Assembly: GCF_002352765.1 (NCBI RefSeq)
Contig: NZ_KZ293963.1
Coordinates: 3,808,559 to 3,872,558 of the forward strand
Direction of reading: 5' to 3'
Source: Alteribacter populi
Lineage (GTDB): Bacteria > Bacillota > Bacilli > Bacillales > Salisediminibacteriaceae
DNA: 64,000 bases
Below the pieces are notes generated by a model. It did no database searches. It was not told the DNA's origin and saw only the letters and a list, made by a program, of their open reading frames with translations. Each line of letters starts with the position of its first letter. Position 1 is the first letter of the stretch. Both the position numbers and the translations under genes were made by a program. This document shows, one piece after another, positions 50,436-58,677 of this stretch.

Positions 50436-51986
50436 ATGAAGGAAGTGTATATTATTTTTGGAAAAGGTGACAGGTCCATTTTTAAAATCTCTGTAGCTAT
50501 TGCTGTTGTTTTCGTATTGATTGGGGTTTTGATACCCGAGCAGCTAGGGGTGGCTATGGAGTATGCACAATCATTTACGCTTGAAACTTTTGGATGGTTT
50601 TATCAGTTAGTAGCAACTTTCTTTCTCGTATTCGCGATCTATATGATTTTTAGTAAGTACGGAAAAATTAAGCTCGGGAAAGCCGAGGATAAACCTGAAT
50701 ACAGTCGTCCTACATGGTTTGCCATGTTGTTTTCTGCTGGAATGGGGATTGGTCTCCTTTTTTACGGGGTATCTGAACCTATTTCTCACTTTTCCGCTCC
50801 GCCAATGGGAAGTGGGGGTAGTGAAGAATCAGCCATTATAGGGTTACGGTATACGTGGCTCCATTGGGGACTACACGCATGGGCGATCTATGCCATGGTA
50901 GCTTTAGCCCTAGCTTATCAAAAATTTAAGAAAGACGCGCCAGGTTTAATGAGTGCTACACTCTATCCTGTGCTTGGTGAAAAGGTGAAAGGGCCTATTG
51001 GACAAGCAATCGATGTTGTTGCAGTATTTGCTACTTTATTTGGTGTTTGTGCATCTCTAGGACTCGGGGCACAACAGATCAATGCAGGTCTTGAATATTT
51101 AATTGGGATTCCTAATAACTTCGGTGTGCAGATGCTTATTATGGGAATCATCACGGTACTTTTCATCATCTCAGCAAACACAGGAATTTCAAAAGGGATT
51201 AAGTATTTGAGTAATATAAATATGTCCCTTGCTGGTATTTTATTTGTTGTCATGCTTATTGTCGGTCCAACGTTATTTCTACTGAATATGTTTACAACAA
51301 CGCTTGGAAGCTATGTGACAAACCTTACTAACATGGGGCTTCGACTTTCCCCTTTTGATGAAGGTGAGGCGGCTTGGACACAAGGCTGGACGATCTTTTA
51401 CTGGGCATGGTGGGTTTCATGGACGCCGTTTGTCGGGATGTTTATCGCCCGTGTATCGAAAGGGCGAACCGTTCGTGAATTCACGGTTGCTGTTTTGTTA
51501 GTGCCATCACTCGTTTGTGCGATTTGGTTTACGATTTTTGGGGGAACAGGAATCCACTTGGAACTTACTCAAGGACTTGAAGTCTCAGGTCAAGGGTTAG
51601 AAACGGCACTGTTCTTTGTTTATCAGCAGCTGCCATTCGGTGGACTGCTATCGGTTGTGACAGTCGCTTTGATTACAACGTTCTTTGTGACGTCCGCTGA
51701 CTCGGCAACATTTGTACTAGGTATGCAAACGACGGGAGGAAAACTCAATCCTTCTAACCGAGTGAAGGTTACGTGGGGAATCATTTTAGCTTCCTCAACA
51801 GCTGTCCTCATGTATTCCGGGGGCCTAGCCGGGCTGCAAACTGCGATCATTGTCAGCGCCTTACCACTAACCTTTGTCGTTTTAGTCATTTGTTACGGGA
51901 TTATAAAATCGTTCAATCAAGAACTGAAAGAAATGGAGAAACTTGAACGATCGGAAACGAAAGTGAAAAGGAAAAAAGCTAGTTAA
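50436..51986 (+). CDS. BCCT-family betaine/carnitine/choline transporter
   Basis: A 516-residue secondary transporter with 12 helices. The signature regions are GMGIGLLFYGVSEPISHF (about 109-126) and the tryptophan-rich helix TIFYWAWWVSWTPFVGMFIARVSKGRT (about 317-343). BCCT carriers import glycine betaine or related osmolytes with Na+ or H+, consistent with a salt-tolerant host. The start codon is uncertain: the ATG at 50436 has a weak ribosome site and degenerate repeats lie immediately upstream. It has its own terminator. Confidence 0.87.
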   Translation: MKEVYIIFGKGDRSIFKISVAIAVVFVLIGVLIPEQLGVAMEYAQSFTLETFGWFYQLVATFFLVFAIYMIFSKYGKIKLGKAEDKPEYSRPTWFAMLFSAGMGIGLLFYGVSEPISHFSAPPMGSGGSEESAIIGLRYTWLHWGLHAWAIYAMVALALAYQKFKKDAPGLMSATLYPVLGEKVKGPIGQAIDVVAVFATLFGVCASLGLGAQQINAGLEYLIGIPNNFGVQMLIMGIITVLFIISANTGISKGIKYLSNINMSLAGILFVVMLIVGPTLFLLNMFTTTLGSYVTNLTNMGLRLSPFDEGEAAWTQGWTIFYWAWWVSWTPFVGMFIARVSKGRTVREFTVAVLLVPSLVCAIWFTIFGGTGIHLELTQGLEVSGQGLETALFFVYQQLPFGGLLSVVTVALITTFFVTSADSATFVLGMQTTGGKLNPSNRVKVTWGIILASSTAVLMYSGGLAGLQTAIIVSALPLTFVVLVICYGIIKSFNQELKEMEKLERSETKVKRKKAS

Positions 51987-51994
51987 ATAAATGA

Positions 51995-52036
51995 CGAAGT
52001 ACCTCTGGCGTGCATTTGGACTGCGGAGGTACTTTT
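51995..52036 (+). terminator. Terminator of the BCCT gene
   Basis: AAGTACCTC and GAGGTACTT arms (with an imperfect inner stem) followed by TTTTT. Confidence 0.75.
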
Positions 52037-52155
52037 TTTATGATTTTTTAGGCATGCATGTATTCGATTTCGCTCCTATTTTCATGATTAACTTGTCTAC
52101 AATGTGGGAATAGCGGTGGTAGCAAGGTGACTTTATAAAAAGGAGTTGTTTGTCC

Positions 52156-52380
52156 ATGGCTGAAACAAAAGAGATTGTGCGCACCATGATTGATGAGTTG
52201 ACTGAAGAGCAAGCAGAAGCTGTTTACGAGTATTTGCAGGAGTTATCCGATACAGAAGCGATGGAAAAAGCAAAGAATAAAGGCGATGGCGTACATGAGC
52301 AAGACCTAAAAACAAAAGAGGCTGGTGTCAGCGTGAGTGACGATTTGTCGTATCGCGATCGCAAGACGAAAGAAGATTAG
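52156..52380 (+). CDS. Small acidic hypothetical protein
   Basis: A 74-residue soluble protein: amphipathic helix KEIVRTMIDELTEEQAEAVY followed by EYLQELSD, then a charged, probably disordered tail. The first part vaguely resembles the helical DUF2281-type or antitoxin-like segments, but no toxin gene is adjacent. AAGGAGTTG lies before the ATG at 52156. A terminator-like hairpin follows at about 52389-52420. Confidence 0.55.
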   Translation: MAETKEIVRTMIDELTEEQAEAVYEYLQELSDTEAMEKAKNKGDGVHEQDLKTKEAGVSVSDDLSYRDRKTKED

Positions 52381-52388
52381 CAAGAGAG

Positions 52389-52422
52389 CAGCCCGCATTG
52401 CAAATGAAGTGTGGGCTTCTTT
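52389..52422 (+). terminator. Terminator-like hairpin
   Basis: AGCCCGCATT and AGTGTGGGCT pair with one G-U, followed by TCTTTCT. Confidence 0.6.
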
Positions 52423-52537
52423 CTGAGTAGCTCGGGACTGACGAAATCGAGAAAGTAATAAAATTGGACCCTTCTATCCTCCTTTATTTTATGGTAGGAT
52501 AGGGTTATCCTGTATTTACCAGTTAGGGGTGGTGACA

Positions 52538-52762
52538 ATGGCAAAGAGCCGGGCAAAAAAATATCGTGATCATCGGGAGAGAAATGGCATCCATGATGTG
52601 ACGCGATCGCGTGGAAATCTGCCTCATTTTAGTACACATGTAAGAAAGACAAAGACGAAACAAGGGAAATGGAACCAACTTCATACGAAGCATAAGAAAC
52701 GATCTCTTCATCAACGACAGGATGAAGGATCGTTTTTGTTTTTGGATTTAGCAGTCGTTTAA
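52538..52762 (+). CDS. Small basic hypothetical protein
   Basis: A 74-residue, Lys/Arg/His-rich protein (AKSRAKKYRDHRERNGIHDV, RSRGNLPHFSTHVRKTKTKQ) with a hydrophobic end (GSFLFLDLAVV). Its charge suggests RNA or DNA binding. I recall similar short proteins annotated as hypothetical across Bacillaceae. ATG 52538 follows GGGGTGGTG. Confidence 0.55.
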   Translation: MAKSRAKKYRDHRERNGIHDVTRSRGNLPHFSTHVRKTKTKQGKWNQLHTKHKKRSLHQRQDEGSFLFLDLAVV

Positions 52763-52830
52763 AATCATTTTTTGAATACCCTTTGATATGAGAAAATATT
52801 GAAGACTAAATTGGAGAAGGAGAGAGTTTG

Positions 52831-53847
52831 ATGAATCTTTTCATTGCTTCATTGTCGACTATCATCCATATTTCAGGAGAAGAAAATGACTGGCAACTTC
52901 GAGAGTTGGAACTGAACGAAGGAGATATTCAGTCACTTACGGTTGATCCATACAGTGGTGCCATTTATGCTGGGACGTTTGACCATGGACTACACCGCTC
53001 CGTGGATGGAGGAGAAACGTTTAAACGAATTGGCAAAGATGATCTGCACAGTCGTGTTATGGCTCTTCATGTGAGTCCGTCAAAACCAGGAGGAAAGTTT
53101 GGAACGCTGTATGCAGGAACGGAGCCGAGTGAGCTTTACCGGTCTATAGATGGAGGACGAACGTGGACATCTTTACCCGCACTCTTAGATCTTCCGTCGA
53201 AATCGACATGGAGTTTTCCGCCAAGACCTTATACGCACCATGTAAGAGATATTGCGACAGGTTATCATGATCCTGAGTTTTTATTAGCCGGTATTGAGCT
53301 TGGTGGTGTGATGCGGTCTACAGATAAGGGTGTGTCATTTGAAGATCGAAAAGATCAGTCGCAGTTTGATTGTCATAATGTCATTTTGCATCCTATAGAT
53401 AAAGAAAGGATTTATGAAGCGGCGGGTGGCGGCTTTGCGATAAGTAAAGATCAAGGTCGCACGTGGAATACAGATAACGAAGGATTAGGAGACTTTACGT
53501 ATTTGGTACACGTAGCAGCAGATCCAGGGGATGCTAATATCGTAGTTGCAGCTGGGGCACAAGGACCTCGCTCGGCTTATACACCTGAAAGAGCAGAAAC
53601 ACGACTATTTCGTAAAGTAGGATCAGCGCCATGGAAGCCTGTACAAGATGGCTTGCCAAAAGCGGAAGGGTCGACTGTTTTTCATTTGCATACGCATAAA
53701 GGAGAGCCTGGTGTGTTTTATGCGGTGAATAATAAAGGGGTGTACAGATCTCGTGATCAAGGAAAGTCGTGGCATCGATTACCTGTTAAATGGCCGTCAT
53801 ATTTAACAGATAGAAGGATCACCAATGTTTGTATAAAGGAGATTTAA
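52831..53847 (+). CDS. BNR/WD40-YVTN-type beta-propeller protein
   Basis: A 338-residue protein of sialidase-like Asp-box repeats: RSVDGGETFKRI (about 55-66), RSIDGGRTWTSL (about 105-116), RSTDKGVSFEDR, ISKDQGRTWNTD and RSRDQGKSWHRL. This is the VPS10/YCF48-like beta-propeller fold, used for binding or glycan handling. There is no signal peptide, so it is likely cytoplasmic; function unknown. ATG 52831 follows AAGGAGAGA. A terminator hairpin (about 53853-53879) follows. Confidence 0.75.
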   Translation: MNLFIASLSTIIHISGEENDWQLRELELNEGDIQSLTVDPYSGAIYAGTFDHGLHRSVDGGETFKRIGKDDLHSRVMALHVSPSKPGGKFGTLYAGTEPSELYRSIDGGRTWTSLPALLDLPSKSTWSFPPRPYTHHVRDIATGYHDPEFLLAGIELGGVMRSTDKGVSFEDRKDQSQFDCHNVILHPIDKERIYEAAGGGFAISKDQGRTWNTDNEGLGDFTYLVHVAADPGDANIVVAAGAQGPRSAYTPERAETRLFRKVGSAPWKPVQDGLPKAEGSTVFHLHTHKGEPGVFYAVNNKGVYRSRDQGKSWHRLPVKWPSYLTDRRITNVCIKEI

Positions 53848-53852
53848 TAAGA

Positions 53853-53879
53853 AAGGGGGGCGTAACGCCTTCTTTTTTT
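53853..53879 (+). terminator. Terminator of the BNR-repeat gene
   Basis: AAGAAAGG...GGCGTAACGCC...TTCTTTTTT forms a stem with inner GGCGT/ACGCC and a T tract. Confidence 0.6.
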
Positions 53880-54003
53880 ATAGGCTCTGTTAAAGCCCGT
53901 TGTTGGTATTGTGATTCGCTTTCGGTGCCCGTTGGAGTCGCCACCTTCGCTCACCAAAAACAACAACTCAGCGTTAACTTCTTTAGCGGACAGCTACCTT
54001 CAT
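53880..54003. repeat. Mosaic dispersed repeat, copy 3
   Basis: TAGGCTCTGTTAAAGCCCGT then, after a GC-rich middle, GCGGACAGCTACCTTCA, sharing blocks with copies at 45630 and 49680 in altered order. Non-coding. Confidence 0.5.
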
Positions 54004-54111
54004 AAAAAAAATTCCCCAAACGTATATTCGCTGACAGACTTTGTCATTCTCATCGTTATAGTAGTAAATGTAGTTAAACAAACATCACGCAATTCGAAAG
54101 GGGAAAGAACA

Positions 54112-54711
54112 ATGAAAAAAGGATTAGGGTTAATGGTTGGATTGGTTTTAGCGATTGGGTTAGTAGCATGTGGAGAATCATCTGTGGAGCCTGTAGAAGA
54201 AGAGACAACGGCTGATGCAGCGACCGGAGAAGAAGAGGAAGCGACTGAATCCGATGATACGAACGAAGAAGAAGGGCCGGATGATTCCGCTGCGAATGAA
54301 GAAGAGGAAGCCGTCGATGAGGACGATCTTGGGGTTGGCGATGCAGTAAATTTTAACGGTCTCCACGTAACTGTAAATGAAGTGCGTAAATATGAAGGGG
54401 ACGGAGATTGGGAAACACCTGAAAACGACTTTTTCTTCATTTTAGACGTAAGCATTGAGAATACGACAGATGAAGGGGCTAATATTTCTACTATGATGCA
54501 AATGGATCTCGTGGATCCGGATGGTTATTCTCAAGAAATGGATATTTTCGTTGATACGAAAGGAAGCTTAGATGGAGAGGTCGGAGCAGGAAGAACGATG
54601 GCAGGAGAAATTTCATTCGACGTGGAAGAAGCGGACTTCTTTGAATTTATTTTTGAAGATCCGTTTATGAGCGGTCAGGCGATTTGGAAGCTCGAAAGTT
54701 CGGACTGGTAA
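54112..54711 (+). CDS. DUF4352-domain lipoprotein
   Basis: A 199-residue lipoprotein: signal peptide KKGLGLMVGLVLAIGLVAC with lipobox Cys, an acidic low-complexity linker (about 25-75, Glu/Asp/Ala), then an immunoglobulin-like DUF4352 domain (VGDAVNFNGLHVTVNEVRKY, FFFILDVSIENTTDEGANIS, GRTMAGEISFDVEEADFFEF). Such proteins are anchored outside the membrane; role unknown. ATG 54112 follows AAAGGGGAAAG; a longer frame from 53911 covers repeat DNA and is not credible. Confidence 0.82.
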   Translation: MKKGLGLMVGLVLAIGLVACGESSVEPVEEETTADAATGEEEEATESDDTNEEEGPDDSAANEEEEAVDEDDLGVGDAVNFNGLHVTVNEVRKYEGDGDWETPENDFFFILDVSIENTTDEGANISTMMQMDLVDPDGYSQEMDIFVDTKGSLDGEVGAGRTMAGEISFDVEEADFFEFIFEDPFMSGQAIWKLESSDW

Positions 54712-54718
54712 CAACACA

Positions 54719-54753
54719 ACACCGGATCAGGTAGTGCCTTATCCGGTGTGTTT
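54719..54753 (+). terminator. Terminator of the DUF4352 gene
   Basis: ACACCGGAT / ATCCGGTGT stem with a 13-nt loop, then GTTTT. Confidence 0.75.
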
Positions 54754-54889
54754 TAATAAAGGCTCTTTTAAAAAAGATTGCTGCTATTTGTACGTTACAC
54801 GCAGAAATACTTTTGCTTTTCTTGTTTTTTGAACTTTCTCTAGTAAAATGAAAGCAGGAAGAAGAATGGAAATGTTGGAGGTATTTTGA

Positions 54890-55888
54890 ATGAGTCGCCC
54901 TAAAGGATTAGCACGTGTGGAGAGGTTATTTTATATTTTGCAGTATTTATCTAATCACGAGACAGCAACGGCAAAAGAGCTGGCGGATCACTGTCAGACA
55001 TCGACCCGTAGCATTTACCGAGATATGAGACAGCTTGAAGAGCTAGGCTTTTATTTTAATAACGAAGCTCATAAAGGCTACAAGCTGATTGAAAAACCGG
55101 TTCGCACTGGAGGTCGTCTTACGTCCGAAGAATGGATGGCATTAACATTATACCCTATGCTTTCAGAAGGGATCACATCAGGAGAGCATCCTTTCCATCA
55201 TGCCTATCGTAAAGGGCTGGAAAAAGTGATGAGTCACGTTCAAATAGGGGATGAACTTTCTGGAGCAGGTGCAGGGCTAGGGGAAAGGATTCGTTTGCAC
55301 GCGCGTCCGAAAGATCCGTCTCAATTTAACGTAATGCCCACTCTATTACCAGCCATTGCTGAAAACAGAACCCTTAAGGTAAGCTATTATTCGATTCACC
55401 GTGACAAAAAGACCGAGCGAAAACTGGACCCCTATTACCTTGTACCTCGGGAAGGTCATTTATATGTAATTGCGCACTGTCATTTAAGAGGTGTAGTCCG
55501 TGTATTTCGCTTAAGTCGTTTTCACTCTGTAGAAGTGACGGAAAACAGGTTTAAAATTCCGAAGCAGTTTAAAATTGATGATTATTTATCACAACGGTGG
55601 TCAATTATTTCCGATGACACAGAGACGACGTTCCTCGTGCGCTTTGATGCTGAAGCCGCCCGTTACGTCCTAGAAGACGATTATCATGTAGACACAGAAC
55701 GGATGCCCCAGAAAGACGGGTCACTATTAATGCGGACGACGGTAAAAAGTAAAGGTGAATTTTTGCGCTGGATTCGCTCGTATGGCTTAAGTGCTGAAGT
55801 GTTAGAACCTAAAGAAGTAAGGAAAGAGCTGGCAAAAGAATATCGACATTTATTAAAACAATATGAAGAAAAAGCGAGAAGCATTTAA
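54890..55888 (+). CDS. DeoR-type HTH plus WYL-domain transcriptional regulator (YafY family)
   Basis: A 332-residue regulator. N-terminal winged HTH: RVERLFYILQYLSNHETATA, KELADHCQTSTRSIYRDMRQLEELG (about 30-54). A WYL ligand-binding domain follows (TLKVSYYSIHRDKKTERKLDPYYLVPREGHLYVIAHCH, about 160-200; here the central strand reads RKLDPYYLV) and a C-terminal WCX region. WYL regulators sense nucleic-acid or metabolite ligands. Target genes are unknown. GGAGGTA precedes the ATG. Confidence 0.85.
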   Translation: MSRPKGLARVERLFYILQYLSNHETATAKELADHCQTSTRSIYRDMRQLEELGFYFNNEAHKGYKLIEKPVRTGGRLTSEEWMALTLYPMLSEGITSGEHPFHHAYRKGLEKVMSHVQIGDELSGAGAGLGERIRLHARPKDPSQFNVMPTLLPAIAENRTLKVSYYSIHRDKKTERKLDPYYLVPREGHLYVIAHCHLRGVVRVFRLSRFHSVEVTENRFKIPKQFKIDDYLSQRWSIISDDTETTFLVRFDAEAARYVLEDDYHVDTERMPQKDGSLLMRTTVKSKGEFLRWIRSYGLSAEVLEPKEVRKELAKEYRHLLKQYEEKARSI

Positions 55889-55906
55889 AGAGTCTTCTCG
55901 CTTTTT
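55868..55906. terminator. Bidirectional terminator between convergent genes
   Basis: AAAAAGCGAGAAG / CTTCTCGCTTTTT stem spanning the stop of the regulator gene and lying 8 bp from the ytvI stop. Confidence 0.75.
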
Positions 55907-55913
55907 GCATAGA

Positions 55914-57056
55914 TTAGATGTTTCGCTTTTGAGTTTTGGTGTCACTAAAGCCTTCGACAATGAACTGCTTTATGTCTTCAATAACGCCAATGTCTTTTAA
56001 AATGACAATGATGACGAGGAAGAAAGGCCCAAGGAAAAGCCCGACTGCCCCAAAAACTTGTAACCCAGCAAATAATGAGATGAGTACTGACAGTGGGTGG
56101 AGGTTCATACTTGACGAAAGTATTTTCGGCTCAAGTGACTGGCGGGCAACGAGGGTGACTCCATAGACAATAGCAACACCGATCCCTAACGTAAAGTCAC
56201 CTGTAATAAATAAATAGATTGCCCATGGAATGAGGATTGTTCCGGAACCCAAATAAGGAAGGATTTCTGCAACCCCAACAACAATCGCTAACGTGAGTGC
56301 TTGATCGACGCGGATGATGGACAGCCCGACTAAAACAATAACGCTTGTAAGACCCATTAAGATAAGTTGAGCACGAACAAACCCAAACACACGAACTCGG
56401 AATGCTTTTCCAAACAAACGAACTTTTTTAAGAACTGGTGCAGAAAACATATCATGCACGTAGGTTTTCATTTTTCCCCAATCCTTTCCGATAAAATAAA
56501 CGGAAAGGACGATAAAGAGAATGATGATAATCCAAGATGGAACGGCGATAAGAAGCTGTCTTAATCCATCCGCTAGTGCTTGCCCTAGTTGACCGAGAAT
56601 CTCTCCGGCTTGTGTACCTAAACCAGTAATCCCTTCTTGTAGGGTTTGTTGTTGTTCAGGTGTAAGAGAAGCTGCTATCCCAATCACTTGTTGCCAGATA
56701 GGAAGAATGGACTGATTAAAGAAATCTTGAATATGAGCAGCGGCCGTCTCGAACCATTGAGGGGCGTGTTTTGTAAACTGCTGAACTCCATATATCGCAA
56801 GAAACGTCAGTCCCGTGAAGATCCCTGCAATCGTCGTCATTCCGATAAGTAAGGCAGTGAGGACAGCTAAACCATTTGGGAATCTCGTTTTCGTCTTTAA
56901 TAATTTGATAAGAGGTAACAGAGGCCAAACGAGAAAAGCGGCAATTAAGAAAGGGTATGTAAGTCTAAGCAGATGACCGAATAGCCAAATCGTACCGAAA
57001 AGAACGACCGCGACCACGACGGCTCTGAAAAAAATGAATGCTTGTTGCTTTGTCAT
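55914..57056 (-). CDS. ytvI: AI-2E-family membrane protein YtvI
   Basis: A 380-residue polytopic protein of the PerM/AI-2E transporter family with about eight helices: an N-terminal pair (about 10-55), a helix at 65-90, an extracytoplasmic loop containing the glutamine-rich SLTPEQQQTLQEG, and C-terminal helices with VVGVAEILPYLGSGTILIPW and RQSLEPKILSSSMNLHPLSVL. The latter is the family signature. B. subtilis YtvI is annotated as sporulation-related. ATG 57056 follows AAGGAGGTGGAG; the upstream GTG overlaps that site. Confidence 0.8.
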   Translation of the reverse strand: MTKQQAFIFFRAVVVAVVLFGTIWLFGHLLRLTYPFLIAAFLVWPLLPLIKLLKTKTRFPNGLAVLTALLIGMTTIAGIFTGLTFLAIYGVQQFTKHAPQWFETAAAHIQDFFNQSILPIWQQVIGIAASLTPEQQQTLQEGITGLGTQAGEILGQLGQALADGLRQLLIAVPSWIIIILFIVLSVYFIGKDWGKMKTYVHDMFSAPVLKKVRLFGKAFRVRVFGFVRAQLILMGLTSVIVLVGLSIIRVDQALTLAIVVGVAEILPYLGSGTILIPWAIYLFITGDFTLGIGVAIVYGVTLVARQSLEPKILSSSMNLHPLSVLISLFAGLQVFGAVGLFLGPFFLVIIVILKDIGVIEDIKQFIVEGFSDTKTQKRNI

Positions 57057-57356
57057 AAGGCTCTCCACCTCCTTCTTTAGTACAAATAAAAATCGAATTA
57101 CCTTTCATTTTTTCCGAAAATTAGAGAATGAAACCATCTGCCCCTTAATATTCGACTTCCATCGAGCTTTTCCTTCCATAATTGAACCGTAGTTTCTCTA
57201 ATATTATGTAAATTTTCTGGTAAATAGGTTATATTCGGTACTGCTAGAATAGAAAAAACAAAGTCGCGTGAAGTTGGGAGAACTGCGCAACCCCTCACAC
57301 AAAGGTGAGGAGGAGGGCTCCGAACGTATCTGATCGGCTCAGTTCAGGCTCATCAA
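57057..57356. other. Intergenic gap, nothing clear
   Basis: No gene or convincing hairpin. A single GAAGTTGGGAGAACT block near 57269 resembles one unit of the 21-bp repeat at 50350. Confidence 0.4.
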
Positions 57357-57360
57357 AAAA

Positions 57361-57380
57361 AGCTCCCGATTTCAGGAGCT
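57361..57380 (-). terminator. Terminator of the acidic lipoprotein gene
   Basis: AGCTCC / GGAGCT (extended by C-G and T-A pairs) with TTTTTTT on the minus strand, 9 bp after the stop. Confidence 0.7.
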
Positions 57381-57389
57381 CAAAAACGA

Positions 57390-58187
57390 TTATTCTTCAG
57401 TTTCATTCTCCTCTTCAACCTCTTCTTCTATTTTAGGAGCAACGAACGTATTTGCGATAGCTACGGCTTTTGCTTCGTACTCTTCATCTGCTGTCTCTTC
57501 AGGGAACATGATTGAAACAGTATCCTTCCCAGTTGGTGTCATTTTCACGAAATCGTATGCACCATAAAGGTTTCCGCGAATTTCTTCAGACCAGCTCCCT
57601 GGATTGCTTGCGTCCCCTTCGTATTTAAAATAGAAGTCAAACTCAGCTCCACTTTGCATTATATAAGGGTGAAAAGATTCGACATGGCCCCGGTTCTCAA
57701 ACATACGCTGTTCCATTTGGATTTCACGATCCATATCAATATCACGAGCCATAGGTTCACCAGCAGAGTCTTTGATGGTCGATTTTTCAATCATCAGTGT
57801 CAGACCAAAAAGCTCATGATCTTCATTTTCCACGATGACTTGTGCTGTCGAAGAGTTAGGTTCTATATGCTCAATCTCCATTCCTTCGAGAAGTTTGATG
57901 GTAGCTCCAAATTCTGTTTTATGAAGTTCTGCGTCAAGCGTCGTCTCTTGCCCGTTAACAGTATAGACGACCTGGTCATCAGCAGCACCAATAAGGGTAA
58001 TCTCACTTTCAGCAACACTGCTTTCATCACATGAAGCGTCGTCCTCTTCCGTCGTTTCAACTACTGATTCTTCAGTATTATCGTCTGTACCTCCACCAGT
58101 CGTATCGTTCTCCTCTTCGGTACTGCCGCAAGCAACAAGCGCCCCAGATAGCGTGCCTAAAAGAAGCATCTTAGAAAATAATTTCAT
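57390..58187 (-). CDS. Acidic lipoprotein of unknown function
   Basis: A 265-residue lipoprotein with signal KLFSKMLLLGTLSGALVAC and an acidic Thr/Asp/Glu linker (about 22-60), followed by a folded domain without a family I recognise (ESEITLIGAADDQVVYTVNG, FGATIKLLEGMEIEHIEPNS, AEFDFYFKYEGDASNPGSWS) and an acidic C-terminus. It resembles the DUF4352 lipoprotein at 54112 in general plan only. AGGATG upstream is a weak ribosome site. Confidence 0.7.
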   Translation of the reverse strand: MKLFSKMLLLGTLSGALVACGSTEEENDTTGGGTDDNTEESVVETTEEDDASCDESSVAESEITLIGAADDQVVYTVNGQETTLDAELHKTEFGATIKLLEGMEIEHIEPNSSTAQVIVENEDHELFGLTLMIEKSTIKDSAGEPMARDIDMDREIQMEQRMFENRGHVESFHPYIMQSGAEFDFYFKYEGDASNPGSWSEEIRGNLYGAYDFVKMTPTGKDTVSIMFPEETADEEYEAKAVAIANTFVAPKIEEEVEEENETEE

Positions 58188-58348
58188 TTTTGTTTCATCC
58201 TCTCTATATAACTAGGTCTTTATTATTAAACAATAACAATTTTTTTACGATTTCGAAAGTTTTAAAAGGTTTTCGTACTTAACTAAATTATCTAAAAATA
58301 TTTAGGTAGTCGAAATGTTATCTTTTATTTTTAGAAAAGTAGCAATGT

Positions 58349-58377
58349 TTGATTTGTGTTAATGAATTCTTTATAAT
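58349..58377 (+). promoter_or_regulatory. Strong sigma-A promoter of the ABC-F leader
   Basis: TTGATT (58349-58354), exactly 17 nt, TATAAT (58372-58377). Transcription should start near 58384, giving a leader of almost 300 nt. Confidence 0.75.
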
Positions 58378-58420
58378 GATAGTTGAACTCTACTCAACAA
58401 ATGTAAGGAGGTGTGGAAGA

Positions 58421-58540
58421 ATGAACCGTTCTCTGAAAATGCATGTGCAATTACGTACGTTTTTATATCTTTGTCGTGCAATTTTTGGTGTTGCAGTCTT
58501 CAACGGGACAAGTGTGTCCTTTTTTAGAAGAACTGTATAG
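58421..58540 (+). CDS. Leader peptide of the ABC-F gene
   Basis: A 39-codon frame (MNRSLKMHVQLRTFLYLCRA, ending VSFFRRTV) with an excellent ribosome site AAGGAGGTG 7 bases upstream. A small hairpin with a T tract (GGGACA / TGTCC, about 58505-58525) lies within it and a strong terminator stands before the main gene. Ribosome stalling on this frame by an antibiotic would be expected to change the downstream fold, as in leaders of other ABC-F resistance genes; this is inference. Confidence 0.6.
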   Translation: MNRSLKMHVQLRTFLYLCRAIFGVAVFNGTSVSFFRRTV

Positions 58541-58613
58541 CGTAAATGAACGGTAAAATCTTTCACCCAAGTAAAATAACCGCACAAAATTGAGATCATT
58601 TAATTGGAGTGCG

Positions 58614-58655
58614 AAAAACCACGGGTAAAAAGGAAACTTTACCTGTGGTTTTTTA
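58614..58655 (+). terminator. Attenuator terminator directly before the ABC-F gene
   Basis: AAAACCACGGGTAAA and TTTACCTGTGGTTTT form a stem with one G-U pair, followed by TT and AT-rich sequence, ending 22 bp before the start codon. Upstream ACCC (58565) and GCAC (58581) could pair with GTGC and GGGT of its left arm as an antiterminator. Confidence 0.7.
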
Positions 58656-58677
58656 TGTTGAGAAAGGAGTACAAAGC

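Noticed and set aside
53911..54111. N-terminal extension of the DUF4352 lipoprotein
   Set aside because: The extension covers repeat DNA, and a lipoprotein signal with a good ribosome site begins at 54112.
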